The notes: generated from the sequence alone by a model not told the origin. 64,000 nt of DNA from Morchella semilibera (GCA_009192285.1 WBVU01000011.1:186001-250000); one strand, 5' to 3'; numbered from the stretch's first letter, positions 26,269-38,967 are shown. Program-made: numbers and translations.

Positions 26269-29200
26269 GCTTCGGGTTCGTTTGAGCTTTGGGGGGTGTT
26301 AAACTTCAAAATAAAACACAACAAAACTATTATTTTCTGGTTAGACCCCGAAAAACAAAAGAATCTCCCCACTAGAAACGCTGTGAAAAATGATCCCTCC
26401 TGAGGAAACAATAATTTTATGTAGTTGCACTTTGTAGGGTGTTGATATTCAAGCTTCAATGAATGAAACGAGGATGGAGCGAGCGAGGGGGGATAAGGAG
26501 ATAGAGCGAGTGAAGAGAGACCCTCAAAGGAAATTCGAACCTACAAAAATATCTATTCAGACGATGAATCGAAGCTGAGTGGATTCAAGAAGGGTTTTGT
26601 GGGGGGATGAAGCAAGAAGCGAGAGGTGAGGGATACTTTCAGTAAGGGAAGAGGGGTTGTGTTGAGGGAGCAAGAGGAGGGGGGTAGGAAACTGCCGCAA
26701 GCTGCAGAGAGGGGCGGGCGCTGACTCGTGTACTACGACTGCCTTGGATGGAATGCATGGTGGGGGGGTGTTCTACTGGAAGGAACCAGCTGAAACCCAG
26801 TGAACCACTCCAGAGAGGGGAAACAAACCGCGGATGGTTGGGTTTGGTCGCGCCCACTAAGCGCGCGCCCCTGCAGCTTACCATCTTTTTGTGTCGTCCA
26901 ATTGACGCCACTAGTCCCAATTCTTAGCTTTGCACATGAAGCGATGCCAATTTCCTCGAAACCTGAAGCTTCCAAAGGCACAAATTTCCCCCAGGTGATC
27001 CAGTGGCGGCATAACTGCTGACCCACCAAAATACGGGAGGATTTCCAGAGGAAGGTAGACTGCGAGTTTAGTTTCTGGAAATCCAGTAGAAGACTGGGTT
27101 TTCAATGCCAGGAACTACAGATCGGTGGCTGATTGGAGGGGCGGAGCGGTTATGTAGGTACCAGTATCAATCGTGGTCATGTGCTGGGCCTATGGCCTAG
27201 GCTACAGTCGGCCAGCTACAGTCAGGAAAACTTGACCTCTGACGATATTTCTCTTTCGATGAGATGAACGGTCCTCTTACAACGACCGTTACGGCCATTA
27301 TGCTCATGAAGAATGCAGCTTACCACCAACGTACCACGGAAGAGGAACCATTTACAAAGATGCGTAAAGCATGTGCCCCCGTTCGCCAAAGCTTAAATTC
27401 CGGTCATGCAACCCCTCGACCGTATTTCTCACTCTATGTACTTTACCTACATACTGAGTACAAGTGCGACAGAAACAGCAACTATACATACCATCGGATG
27501 AGTGGAGAGAAGGTACACACTACTTTAAAGTGTAGCTTATGTTGGATTCCAACCTCTAACGCTAAGTTGATAAAATGTTTTACAAGGCACACCCTTACTA
27601 CCCCACTCAAAAAATGTCAAGGGTCAAATTTCTCACAGACATAACTACATGTACGGGCCGAGTTGTGGAGTTCGAACTATTGAGCGAGCCGAGCCGATGA
27701 AATTAGTATCATGGTCTTTCGCCAATTTAGACTCCGATAGCACCCAACAAAGACATCAAACCCTCTCGTTATCACACTTACATAGAGTGTGGGCTATGAT
27801 GCAGGGATGATGCTTTGTCTAAGTTCCAGATCCATACATAAACGTGTCCCCGCCTCGGGCTCCCCTCGAACAACCAAGTGGAAATGATGAACCCTGTGAA
27901 ACCATGCTAGAGTTCGAGATTACACAACATAATGGTTGTGTCCCGATACATGGTGTTACAGCGGCATACATAAGTATTTTATTCTTGTTACACGAGCCTC
28001 AGCAGGAAAGACCTTTGGTCACATACGCCTTCAATCGGCTGTCCTTAAACTCTAGTGCGTTTTTTGGTATGTGGTCCAAATGGCTTTGTACCGGCGTAAC
28101 GTGCCAGCAGCAACGTCACTACGGCTACCTGCTGTATAAGCCTGTTACAACTGAAGATGTATTAGGTTACATCAATGAAAGCTTAATTCTACATCGGCCG
28201 CATTCCACCTAGGCCTATTTTCACTATTATGCCTAATCTCTAAGAGCAGCTTGGTACAGAGTAGCAAACCAGAGAGAATTGCACTAGACACGGTACACCT
28301 ACAAGTCTCCCAGGTGTTCATGGTATCGAGGACTACAGAGATCAAATTTTGTTTGATAGCCGACCAAGGAGGGGGAATGCAGTGTTTTTCAAGGCAGCTA
28401 ATGCTTCCTTTAAGCCATCAAGCGGCAACGTGATACCAAAACGCACTGGGAATCCAAGTCAAGACCCTTAGTCCAAAGCGGATCCCGCCGATACCTTGGG
28501 CCCTTTGAAAGTCAGTCTTCCGTAACACCCTTCCTTTCTATGCAGCTATGGCCAGACTGGTATGACAAGGCTCTCTCAGGGAGATTGGTGTTATAAAGAC
28601 CTTGTGTTGCAATCCGTTCATCTTGCATTAATTGTTATACGGGTACGAAAAAATGACAGAAGACCAACTACATACTTGTGACCCGATGGGCGGAAGTCTT
28701 TGGTACCGCAGATGTCAGCTCCTCCATAACCAGTTTCTAGAAGGAGTTTTATGATTGCTACGGATTTCGGTACACGTGGCAATGGACTCGGGTACGACCA
28801 AAAACGGAAAGAAAAAACAAATTCCCACGTGGCCTCTCAACTGGCTGCAAGATCTATCTGTATCCGCATTTCTAAGGTGTACATGATCTCCCTGTGCGAG
28901 TATTGGCTATAGATATTGGCCCTGACGTATGTGCACATAGATCCCAGTACGAAACAAGGCCAACATAACCTAGTCGTTGGACCAAAGGTTTTCGCGGATA
29001 GCCAATGCCAATTAATGACGGATAACATTGGAGACTCGAGTTTCTGGAATTCCCTGCAAAAAGCCGTAGTACATGGCATCGGAATCCTAGCTCCGCCGTC
29101 AACCAGCTCTGATACACTGCCGGACCACACCTGGAGTAACCTCATGCACAGCAGACATTTTGACACACTTCTCCTCCTGCAACTGCCGTCACTGACTTTG

Positions 29201-30332
29201 TATGTATCAGCGTCAAACAACCTTTAGTCGTTTCATCTACTCAGCCTTGTGGGTTAGTCACACTTGCAGTGCCACCGCCGGTTTTGGTGAGGATTCACGC
29301 CTAGGTAGGGCCTGTATCCTTGGCAGACGAGTGATTTTATATGACGATAAAACCTCTGACCGCCGCACCCCCAACGGTGACGGTAACGGTAATTAACGGC
29401 GGCCCAACTTCACCAACCGTCCAGTACTGGACTGTTCCAGGCTGGCTTGCGGGGCTGTAGCGGACTACGGCCCAAATGCAGTCAAAAATCTTAGACTATA
29501 GTCAGGACTATGGACTGGGCGGGGTTACCTGGCGGGGTCTTAATGTTTTAAATTAATGCCAATGACATATGTGTTGTGGTTGATGGCTATAAGCGGCAGG
29601 CAGGCAGTCCAGTCCAAGTAGTCCGCCCAGATTTTGGACGGACTGTTTTGGCTGGAAAACTGCAGTCCATAGTGCAACAGTTCAGATTCCCGATTACCAC
29701 TCAAGGCGTATAGCTATAGAGATATGGGTCTTAAATCTAAAAGATATAGTTGTCAGTCTTCCAGAACATTACGAGGGCCTCTCAAGCCATCGAGAGAGCC
29801 TATAGGGCATATTGGAATTATTCAAAAACAAGGACCCACAAAGGACAAACAAAAGATTCCTAGACGATAATAAACACCTGAAACCTAAAATAACGACCTC
29901 CGACGGTGGACTCCACATATTATCTGATATCGCCGATATGATTCAAATGAATAGGCAAGAGCGGTGTCAGAATATGGTCAGGCCCTGAGCCGGAGAGAAC
30001 AAGGTTTATTGAGTCTTCTGGAGTGATCTGTCCTGAGAGTAAAGATTTGATAGTAGATTAGGCTTAGCGCGGAATATTAGCCACACACCACGTGATTCTG
30101 AGCCTGGGACTGAGGCTAGGCCACATCAACACAATCCAACATGTAGTCGATGACTCATCGCTTTATAAGCCGTACTTTCACAACCCTCCTCCTTCTGCTA
30201 TTCCTCTTCCTCTACACTCCATCATCCCCATCATCGTCCCCGTTATCTTTCCCCCCTTCTACCAACCTCGTGTTCATCGCTGCTCCTGCCCCTGCCCCTG
30301 CCATCTAAGCCCGCCAACCCCAGGCAACAGCA
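26269..30332. other. Long intergenic stretch, no gene supported
   Basis: About 4 kb. The first 400 bp are purine-rich and fit a 5' leader for the MAP kinase. The rest has short frames without family resemblance, one TACATGTA (27646), and palindromic GGACGGACTG-type repeats at 29420-29680. Confidence 0.5.
29420..29680. repeat. Cluster of short palindromes, probable decayed TIR element
   Basis: GTCCAGTACTGGAC (29420-29433) is a palindrome. ACTATGGACTG (29507) pairs with CAGTCCATAGT (29663), and GGGCGG pairs with CCGCCC inside them. The word GGACGGACTG at 29636 recurs at 34467. This looks like an eroded element with inverted ends; its family is unknown. Confidence 0.4.
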
Positions 30333-32350
30333 ATGGCCTCAGCCGAAAGCTTAGAAATCCCCCTCGGTCTCCCGGGCGATATCTACGATTGGGGCAAGGA
30401 CCACGTTACAACGTTCCTCACGGCGAATCAACATGCGTATCATCTCGAAGACGATGAAATAAAAGTCATCAAAGAGGGGAGAATTAATGGCAGAGCCTTG
30501 CTTGGTTTAGAGCGTGAAGATCTCCTACTTATTAAAATTGATCTGGGAACAGCGTTGAATATTGTAGACCTCATTAGTAAGCTGAAGGTGGTTAAAGGGC
30601 ACGTTAGGTCTGGTGAGACTTCGATTTCGTTTTCTAACTACGCATATTTGCGTTCTCATCCTGATTTCACACTAACTATAAAAACGAGCAGCCCCAGGAC
30701 AGAGGCTTACCGCAAAGGGTTTTCTGAGTCGGATTCCTCCGGCAATTAATTATATAGGAGACGGAAAATCAAAAGGAACGACAAGACCCGCGCGCGCCCT
30801 CATTCCCCAATCCGTCGATTACTGGCCAACTTTTAAGAACAAAGCGGCGGGGTATGGCTTCAATGACTCCAATTGGCAATACAAGGAACCAGTGTTTTCG
30901 GAGACGCTCGTTGCTTCGAATGAAGCGGAGGTTGACTCAGCCTTCGGTTATAACATTTTAAACAACCTCAAGACTATCTTTGGGCAGAGGCTGATGTTTC
31001 GTAAACAAGTATCGATGCCCGGGGGGTGCCCAGATCATTCCATAACCACCGAGGATAACGATATCTTGCTCTTTATTGAGATAAAACCGAAGTGGATTAT
31101 AGATTGCGATGATATTGTGCAGAAATACTATACTGATCTTCGTATTACAAAAGAGGGTGAATCTCCGTATATGTCCATAATTGATCCGATTAAACAAGTT
31201 TTCGGATACATGGGCCACGGCAAGCTCCAATACGGTGTTATATCAACCTATGATAGAACGTGGTTCTTGCGGAGACCAAATGACAACCCCGGTTGTTTGC
31301 AAATCTCGGACTGTGTTAAGTTTACGGACACCGACCCTACTCTACTACATTGTCTCGCATATATGATAACATTACCTCTCAACGGCAACGATTATTATTC
31401 TCCCACTCCCCCACCATCAACACCATCACCACCACCCCCTCAGAATGATAGTGAGTCTTCGGAAGAAGATGATCATGTTCTCGATCCTTCGTACAGGCCT
31501 GGAAGTAGCGGTCAGGGTGGAAATCGTGGTCAAGGCGGAAATCGTCAAGGTGGAAAGCAAAAAGACTTTGACACAAAAGAAAAGGATAGAGGTAGCGGTA
31601 GCACGACCAACCAAGTGCATATGCCGGAGCAATTTGATTGGAATGATTTCGATACAATCAATGTTCTTGGGCATGGACGTTGTGGGTTAGTGTTCGAAGC
31701 TACCTTTCGAGGAGAAAAGGTTGCTCTAAAGCTCGGCGACATATTGGGCAGGCATCCAGCAACTTGAAGAGGAAATCGCTCACTGTAAATGAAGACCTAT
31801 ATGCGCTTTTGGAGCAGCTTTCAAGGAGCATAGCCATCCCGAGTTCAATAGGCCGGCCGGGTATACAGCGGGAGGGGCTTTTCTGCAATTGCTGAACACC
31901 GAGATGAGGGTTCTCCCCATAAAAGTGGGACACACTCTGAGCTATTCGGAAATGCGTTAAGATCGTACACAGCATTGTCCGAAGATGTCATCGCTATGGT
32001 GCTTCAATCCACAATGATATTTCGTTCCCGGGGAATAATCCTTATCCAGACCGTCATCGCGATCGGGTTCAAGGTCAATCTTCATTTGATTTTGCCTTTT
32101 CGAAAAGAGCTTCAAACAAGGAGGAACCCAAAAAGGAAATGGCTACCCTGAAGATGATGCTTGGTCTCCGTCCTATTATCAAAAATGGTGAGTATATAAA
32201 TCTGCATACGCTCCCCAAAAATCCATGTTACTTTCATGATCCTGGAATTGACAAATCGTTATCAAATAGGCAAATTCAAGAAACCTCGTCTCGCCTGAAT
32301 CAAACTTCTAATGGCCACGCCGGAAGTATCAAGTCTATGGCCTTCAAACC
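30333..32350 (+). pseudogene. Fossil SAM / nuclease-like / kinase-like gene, Crinkler (CR) effector type
   Basis: Parts in order: a SAM-like domain (about 30340-30600), a PD-(D/E)XK nuclease-like domain (about 30750-31370) with PDHSI and LLFIEIKPK as the likely catalytic region, a proline/glycine-rich linker (about 31385-31620), and a protein-kinase-like segment (about 31630-32350). The order nuclease-like plus kinase-like matches a class of fungal CR-type effector or self-defence proteins (family knowledge). The whole looks broken, with perhaps four to six breaks, most in the kinase-like part, so it is treated as a fossil. The well-kept domain sequences suggest fairly recent loss. A spliced functional gene is possible but less likely. 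Confidence 0.65.
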
Positions 32351-34619
32351 CTAGCGAGTTGAGGCAGCGCGGAGGGATACAAACGTCATCCTAATGTGTT
32401 CCAATTTGTACATATACAGTCTCTCACAGCCACTTGCGAATACCGCCAGGTGACGAATAGAGGACCCTAGTCCAACAGAAGCTAGAGTTGACTAGAGACC
32501 TCGCGGCCCGCTATCCCTTGCCCGCCAAGCGACTGTGAAAGATTGTACTTTATATACTATTTAATTCCTACCCCCGCCTACCCGCTCTACTATCGCGATG
32601 ATGTTGCTGTTTTCGCATTGCGATAGCTTGTTGTTGCTACACCCCCATGAACTGTCCGTCACTTTTGTCCGAAACCGTACAGTCGCGCTCAACAAGTTTT
32701 GGCCGTTTCACGACCACGGACCATACCCGGACATCAATAAAAAAAGTCAACAATGTCTTTAGAGGGATTCTGCAACTTCCGTTAGCTACTGGTGACCCGG
32801 GTAGTGAAGGCCCCTGAAGTGCAACAAGCGGATAATTGCCAAATGAGTTTCTGCTGTTCAGTGATCGCTATTGCGCCGAGACTGCACCGAGACTATGTCG
32901 AGATATCAAGTGCTGGGATTGATTGCGATGGGTTGCGGGAAGCCACTACAGAAACCTGAAGATGGAGTCACCAAAGAGAATCAGTATGTTCACCAATACA
33001 GTCGCAGCAGTAGGAGTGATTTCAATTATCTCTCACTACTTGGAGGAACAGCGAGAACTTCAGAACAGATCCCAGCGGCACTTGGGTGGGAATTTTCTTT
33101 GGATGCCCTAAACGAAGATTACCGGTATATAATTCAGTATACAAATCTTTTCGGTTTTTTGAAAGTTCTAGACTCATGGAACTATAGGTTCTCACATGTC
33201 GATATCTACCAGTTTCTGGGCTTTCTAGCTCTAGATCAGATCCACTACCGATACCGTTATACTCGCATATCCAATATGTATTGGCGCAACCAACAAAACA
33301 CACCAAAAATCGAGGTTTTTAACAACACACAAAAAGTCCCATAGATATACCAAAACTCTACCAGCCAAGTCCAACATGATTTCGATAATGGAGATTTATG
33401 TTTCAAGTTTTTGGACTAATTGAGATGCCGGTAGGGGTGAAGTGAGGGGCGGAGTGGAAAGCAGTAAGTGGGGATTTTAGACACCTTCACCCCAGGCCCA
33501 TTTTTTATGAGTAAGGCCTGAAACTGGCCTGTAGACACCTTCAGGTGCCTAGATATGGGATGCATAATTTTAAGGGAAATGGGAAAGCTCTCGGGATTTT
33601 GTGCTCTTTGGTGTGCTTCCTTGGTTGCGCCAATACATTCTAGATATGCGAGTACCTGTCCTTCAGAAACCGCTATCCGCTTGATTTTGTTTCACTTAGC
33701 ATCTCCAAATCGTTATAAAGAGAACATGTATCTCTTCAAAAGATCACGATCATAGTAGTCTACAATCTTCGATTATAGAACACTTGACTAGCCGGTCCAG
33801 CAATAAGTTGGAGTGGGATTATCTAAGGTTGACTATTCAGAAAATTCAAGAATATTCAGAAGCCACCAGACGTAGTGGAGGTACCTATAATGCATAGAGA
33901 TTCATAGATGGTATAATGCGAGCTATTTGCTGACCAAAAGAGAATTAGCGCATCTATTTATCAGGCTACAAAAAATCTCATTTAGTAAGGTTTCAAGCAA
34001 TGATAACTCCAGATGGTTTGATTTCTTATTTATCGCGGCCATAGCCAGGCCATAGAGGAGATTAGGGGGTATGTACGTTAAATCAGGACTTGAGCTGAAA
34101 TTGAGAAAACTATATCATTCACATTTGAATATTGAACGCTAATATTTATATAGTGATCCTGCATACCATCTCACTTACGGGATTATATATGCCTATCAAG
34201 CAAGGCCGAGGGCATGTTTACTGTGACGGAGTAACTAAGACTACCTGAAGAACAGGAAAGAACGTAGAATGTCATTGATTCATCGTTGAAATGTGGCCTT
34301 AACCCGAAAGGCACAACCTGACACTCCCAATGTTCTTACCGTGTTCTAAAGGCTGTCTTCCACTCGTCCCCTTCCTTGATTCGAATTTGATTATATCCCT
34401 AATGTAAGGTCCAGCTTGGTAAAATAATTAGCCCGTGCTAAGTTGGCACCAGTCCGTCCACTTTTTGGACGGACTGTAGACTAAGACTTGGCAGTCCAAT
34501 ATAGTCCGCCCTACTTTTTGGCTTGGCTTAGCTGAGTCGGAACCGCCGGCAATCTATTCCTTCCTCCCCCTCCGCCACCGCCACCACCACCATCTCAGGC
34601 TGTGTCATTGGGCGTCTTA

Positions 34620-34814
34620 TCCCTTAGACGGTCGGTCCTGATTGAAACGAGTGCACTAGCCCTTTTTGGAATATATGATGGAATCAACGCTTGGAGCAAG
34701 AATTGTGTAATCTTTGGTATCAGTGACAGATTATGATCCACCAGAAAACACTCCATCACGATAACCACAAACGGCTAGTGCACTCGTTTCAAACTTGACC
34801 GACCGTCTAAGGCA
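34620..34814. mobile_element. Tc1/mariner-type MITE with 40-bp inverted repeats
   Basis: The arms 34622-34661 and 34773-34812 are 40 bp each and differ at four positions. Counting two more bases on each side, the unit is 195 bp and bounded by TA on both sides (34618-34619 and 34815-34816), as expected for Tc1/mariner insertion. It has no coding capacity. Its ends do not match the full Tc1 element at 59800, so a different transposase would have moved it. The TA borders are inference from a dinucleotide only. Confidence 0.65.
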
Positions 34815-35187
34815 TAGATAGATAACAAGGGCCCGAACAAATACCCCCCCGAGCGGCAGGGGCACAGCAACACCACATCTCCGGCACTAGTACCACGAAC
34901 GAGTGATACCGCATGACCAGCCCACCGCCAAGCAACAACTCCCCCCCATGGCCGTACGACCGAGTGATAACCCATGACGCACCTGCAGCTTGTCCATAGT
35001 CAGAACTCGGCCACCAATGATCGGTGTCTCCACCACCCAGTCCCCCGCACGCACGTGCGCACGCGCATGATACTCTCGCAGGATAGGACAGGGCGATACG
35101 AGAACTATGGGCATGCTTGCTAGCTAGGAAAAGGTATTCAAGGTCAATTAGAGTAATTTCCCCCTCTTTCGAGTTCCCATCCCCCAA

Positions 35188-35220
35188 ACCACCACCACCA
35201 CCACCACCACCACCACCACC
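35188..35220. repeat. ACC trinucleotide microsatellite
   Basis: About eleven ACC units in non-coding DNA downstream of the phospholipase D-fold gene. Confidence 0.85.
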
Positions 35221-35653
35221 ATCACCCACAAACAGACAAAAGAAAGCTTCGCCAGAAGAAATCCGTCATGTTATTATTACAACAGCACTACGTATATATA
35301 TGTAATGTAATGTTATCCTACAGACCCACCCAACCAAGGAACCGTCCCAATTTTGTTTTTCTCTATCACCCACACAGCTCTATAATATCCTCGGCGTGTA
35401 CGCAACGCGCCCCTCACAAACAAATGGAGAAAAAAAATGAAAGGAAAGGAAAGTAACAATCACCCCCTCAACAAATACAAAGTACGATTACGCCCAAAGT
35501 ATGGATGCCACGCTATGCTATGCTATGCTCTTTCAAGGAAAAAAGAAAGGGAAAAAAAACTACAGGGGGCCCGGAAGAGAAGAAAATGTGAACCCCGTAA
35601 TTTAGAAAGAGAAAAAAAGAAAAGAAAACTCCTACTAAGCTCCCACAGCTATC

Positions 35654-37291
35654 TTAAACTGTGTCCCTCCCGACTCTGGCCTCCACCCCTACGCCCACAT
35701 CTCTCTCCTCCTCTCGCCCCCTAAACACACTCTCCAGCCGTCCCCCCAGCCCCGTCACCAACTCCCTTCTCACCTCCCTTGCAAACTCCTCCGAAAACAC
35801 CGCAACATTAACCTCCTGGCTCGTATACCAGCTCGCCCGATCACCGTTCGCGCTCCCCACGACCGATATCCTCCCGTCAATGATCAATGCCTTCACATGG
35901 CTCTTGACCGCCCTGTCCATCAGCCCACCACCACCCGCCTCCTTCGCAGCTCCCGTATAATACCACACCCAAAGCCCTCTCCCGCCGCCGCCTCCCGCAC
36001 CCCGCTTCCCGTCCGGCAGCGCATTAGAAACTACCCGCTTCACAAGCCGCCGAACACACCACTCGGTAATTCCCGTACCGCCCGTCGTCACTACCTGTTC
36101 CAGCATCATCATGCGCCGGCACGTCACGAGCTCCACCACGACGCCGCGGCGCACGGCAGCGGCCAAAGCGTCAATTAGTGGCTGTGATGTGAGGTTAGGC
36201 GTCTGGATATAGATATTCTTCTGCGCGCGGCCGATTGCGAGCAGCAGGAATGCGTTCTGTGGCGTACCCATCGGGTCTTTATGCGCCGGCGGCGCAGGGA
36301 GGAAACACGATAATGGCGCCGGGAAACGCGGGTGCCTGTGGTGCGGCTGTGGGAGAAATAGCGTCGGGTGCGTGAGCGCCGGGTTCGTCGAGAACTCGTG
36401 CATTCGCACCGGCGCTGCAATTGGCGTGAGGTCCTCGACGCCCGAGACACGGCCCTTATAGCTATCCCCCATCAGCAGGAGATCCTCCTCGTCATCGTCC
36501 TCGATCCGCGCCTCTTCTCCAATCCCCCACACGCCGCGCCAGAACTGGAGGAAGGTCGCCACGATGGCGCCCTCGAAGATGGTCGCAGACTCGCCCCAGA
36601 CCTCGTACGAGATGTTTGCGCTGGGGAGCACGAGGACCTTCCGGTCGACGATGCAGAACTTGCCGTGCAAGACCGAGAATGGTAGATAGAAGATGCTCTT
36701 CACGGTCATGTCGAGGCCATCGAGTTCGCGCGGGTCCGGTAGCCCCATGGAGGTCCAGGTCGACGGTGGGTACTCTTTTCCCTTGGGGGTTGCTGGGTGC
36801 CGTAGCTTCTGGAGGAGGCCGGAGGACGAGAAGCCAATTCGGACGCGGACAGGACCCTTTCCCTTTGCGAGCGCGGTGTCGGAGAGGGTTCTCAGGGCGT
36901 CAGCGAGGACTGCCCGTGACTCGGAGGCTGCCCAGAAACAGGTGACGAAGAGGACCTCGGTGGTGGCGGAGGCAATAATTGAGGAGAGAAGGGTTGTTAC
37001 TGAGAGGCCCGTACCAACATGGAAGGACCTGGGCGTTGATGATGTGAGTAGGGAGCTCAGGGAGAGGGGTGTATCTGGGGTGATCCCATTATCTGTTGGT
37101 GTTAAGGTACTGATGAATTCCTCACAGAGTGCACGGTCAGCGTCGGAGAGGGGTCTTGAACCGACGGAGGTGAGGTGCTGCTCGTAGGATTGGAGCTGCT
37201 CAGAGTCTGGTGGGTGGGAGAGGGGGTTTGAGGGCTGGTATGTAGCAGAGGATGAGGAGGAGTTGCTGTGGAAGGGGAAGCGGATGGACAT
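35654..37291 (-). CDS. Phospholipase D-fold (PLDc) protein
   Basis: Single exon of 545 residues from the ATG at 37291. Two PLD motifs are visible: HGKFCIVD followed by PSANISYE near residue 210, and HVKALIID followed by GSANGDRASW near 465. Each HxK(x4)D pair makes half of a composite active site that hydrolyses or transfers phosphodiester groups. This layout is that of cardiolipin-synthase-like and other short PLD proteins; no PX or PH domain is present, so it is not a Spo14-type PLD. The substrate is unknown. It is GC-rich compared with genes to its left. The same frame stays open upstream to an ATG at 37738, across a hexanucleotide repeat coding (PV)n; I chose the inner ATG because the extension is low-complexity, but the longer form (694 residues) cannot be excluded. 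Confidence 0.87.
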   Translation of the reverse strand: MSIRFPFHSNSSSSSATYQPSNPLSHPPDSEQLQSYEQHLTSVGSRPLSDADRALCEEFISTLTPTDNGITPDTPLSLSSLLTSSTPRSFHVGTGLSVTTLLSSIIASATTEVLFVTCFWAASESRAVLADALRTLSDTALAKGKGPVRVRIGFSSSGLLQKLRHPATPKGKEYPPSTWTSMGLPDPRELDGLDMTVKSIFYLPFSVLHGKFCIVDRKVLVLPSANISYEVWGESATIFEGAIVATFLQFWRGVWGIGEEARIEDDDEEDLLLMGDSYKGRVSGVEDLTPIAAPVRMHEFSTNPALTHPTLFLPQPHHRHPRFPAPLSCFLPAPPAHKDPMGTPQNAFLLLAIGRAQKNIYIQTPNLTSQPLIDALAAAVRRGVVVELVTCRRMMMLEQVVTTGGTGITEWCVRRLVKRVVSNALPDGKRGAGGGGGRGLWVWYYTGAAKEAGGGGLMDRAVKSHVKALIIDGRISVVGSANGDRASWYTSQEVNVAVFSEEFAREVRRELVTGLGGRLESVFRGREEERDVGVGVEARVGRDTV

Positions 37292-38967
37292 TATAATGTT
37301 TCCTGGGCTTGGTCCTTTTAACGTTCTTTCTCGTGTGCTCCCCTTAGATCTCTCTGCTAATGGGAATCCTAGTAGTTGTGGTAGTAGTAGTGAGTGTGAC
37401 AATAACGAGGGTACTGGTACAGGCAGATTAAACGCAATGTGCAGCAGAACAGATATTAGCACTGGCAAGGGTGGTCGTAGTCGTGATGATGATGATAACA
37501 GTGATAATGATGATGATTGAGATGGAAGGTGTAGTAGTGGTGGAGGTGGTGGAGGGTATGGGTGTGTATTAAGGTATCTATGAACAATAACAGGAATAGG
37601 AACAAGGGCAGGAACAGGAACAGGAACAGGAACAGGAACAGGAACAGGAACAGGAACAGGAATAGGAAAAGGTGAAAAACACCCACGGACGCGTGTGGAC
37701 CTAATTACATTCATTCCCCCGTCCGCCGTACACTGCATCACGCAGGTCTGTGCCTCCCACCAAGTTGTATCTCTCCTCCTCCTCTTGGTTGTGTGTATTC
37801 AAGTATCTGTCTATCTCTACCATCTACTTCATAGACAACAACAAAAAAACTGGCCCATGGTGTGTGTGTGTGTGATCATGATCCCAGTCTCACACACCAC
37901 CAAACAGGGACGTCATGCCCCCCCCCAGGGATAAAATTGGTACGCGGTACCGTATGTACCTGCTCTACTCTACTGTATCTATCTGTATGTAGAAGAGGTA
38001 GGGGTAAGTACATTTGCGGTTACCTTCCGGGGGCAGCAGGCTATTATTATCGTCCCATGTGCTTATCACGTAACACACAACACACAACAACAACAACTCT
38101 ACTTTGACTTCACCACTCTCTCTTTCCTCTCTCTGGGTGGGGGGAGAGGGTTATCGCTTCTCAAACAGTCCAACAACAGCAGTGTCCAAGTTTCAAACCA
38201 TCACCACTCAGGTGCGCCAACGGGGGGGGGGGGGAGAGACATTCGGCTTTCTTGGCCGGCCGTACGTGTCGACTGACTGGAATTGACGGACGGCACAGCT
38301 ACATAACCTCCTCCCAGAACTGTACCTGTATCTACATGTACTTATAGGGTAGGATAGTGGCGGGTAGAAAGGAAAGGATATACCCACGGTCTCACTCTCA
38401 CGAGGGCGGGAAACACGTACATATTACATGTAGAGTAGGTACCTTTTATGTAGGAAATGCTAGTAGAGGAGGTATGCGACACAGCATGTAAAAACTAGTA
38501 TACAAAAAAAGGGGGTGGGGACCAAACCAGACCACCGGCGAAAAACTGATATCCTCAATCCCTCCGTTCATGCGGGTTGTTACTATGCTGCGTGTATCCA
38601 TCCGTACCACAATATACTAATGGACTGACTACATGTACCTAGTACAACTTCCCTTCCTTTCCCACATAGACCATAGATAGATACCTACTGCACATCGATA
38701 AAACAGAAAATAAAACGAGTAAAGGGAAAGAAAAAAAAAGACACAAGAAGACACAAGTGAAAGGGAGAGTAAAAAAAAAAAAAAAAAAAAAGAGTAAAAA
38801 AAAAAAAGAGTATCAACGCCCCCCTCCCTACAGCTCTGCCATCCTACAGGAACATCTAAAAGTAATTTTTTTAAAAAAAGATCTATACCTAAGTATGCAT
38901 TGCCCCTCCCCTCTCCACCTCTTGCCTAATTCCCTAATCCTAATTAATGTCCTTCCCCCTCATTGCC
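37292..38967. other. Intergenic, phospholipase D-fold leader to ISWI 3' flank
   Basis: Contains the possible N-terminal extension or leader (37292-37738), G- and A-runs (38220-38234, 38770-38808), and three TACATGTA words (38333, 38425, 38630). No other gene seen. Confidence 0.55.
37611..37660. repeat. GGAACA hexanucleotide microsatellite
   Basis: About eight perfect units with degenerate copies on both sides. Lies upstream of the phospholipase D-fold ATG, in a frame that would encode Pro-Val repeats. Confidence 0.9.

Larger units (their letters stand above)
32351..35653. other. Gene-poor stretch with MITE and simple repeats
   Basis: About 3.3 kb without a supported gene. It holds a perfect hairpin CAGTCCGTCC/GGACGGACTG (34450-34476), a TA-flanked MITE (34620-34814), and an ACC-repeat tract (35188-35220). 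The last 500 bp are the 3' flank of the phospholipase D-fold gene. Confidence 0.5.

Noticed and set aside
27844-28212. 122-codon open frame on the plus strand
   Set aside because: It opens on a non-ATG codon, matches no family I know, and has no neighbouring exon that would extend it.
32871-33344. 157-codon open frame on the plus strand
   Set aside because: Internal Y/R-rich sequence with no recognisable domain and no splice continuation.
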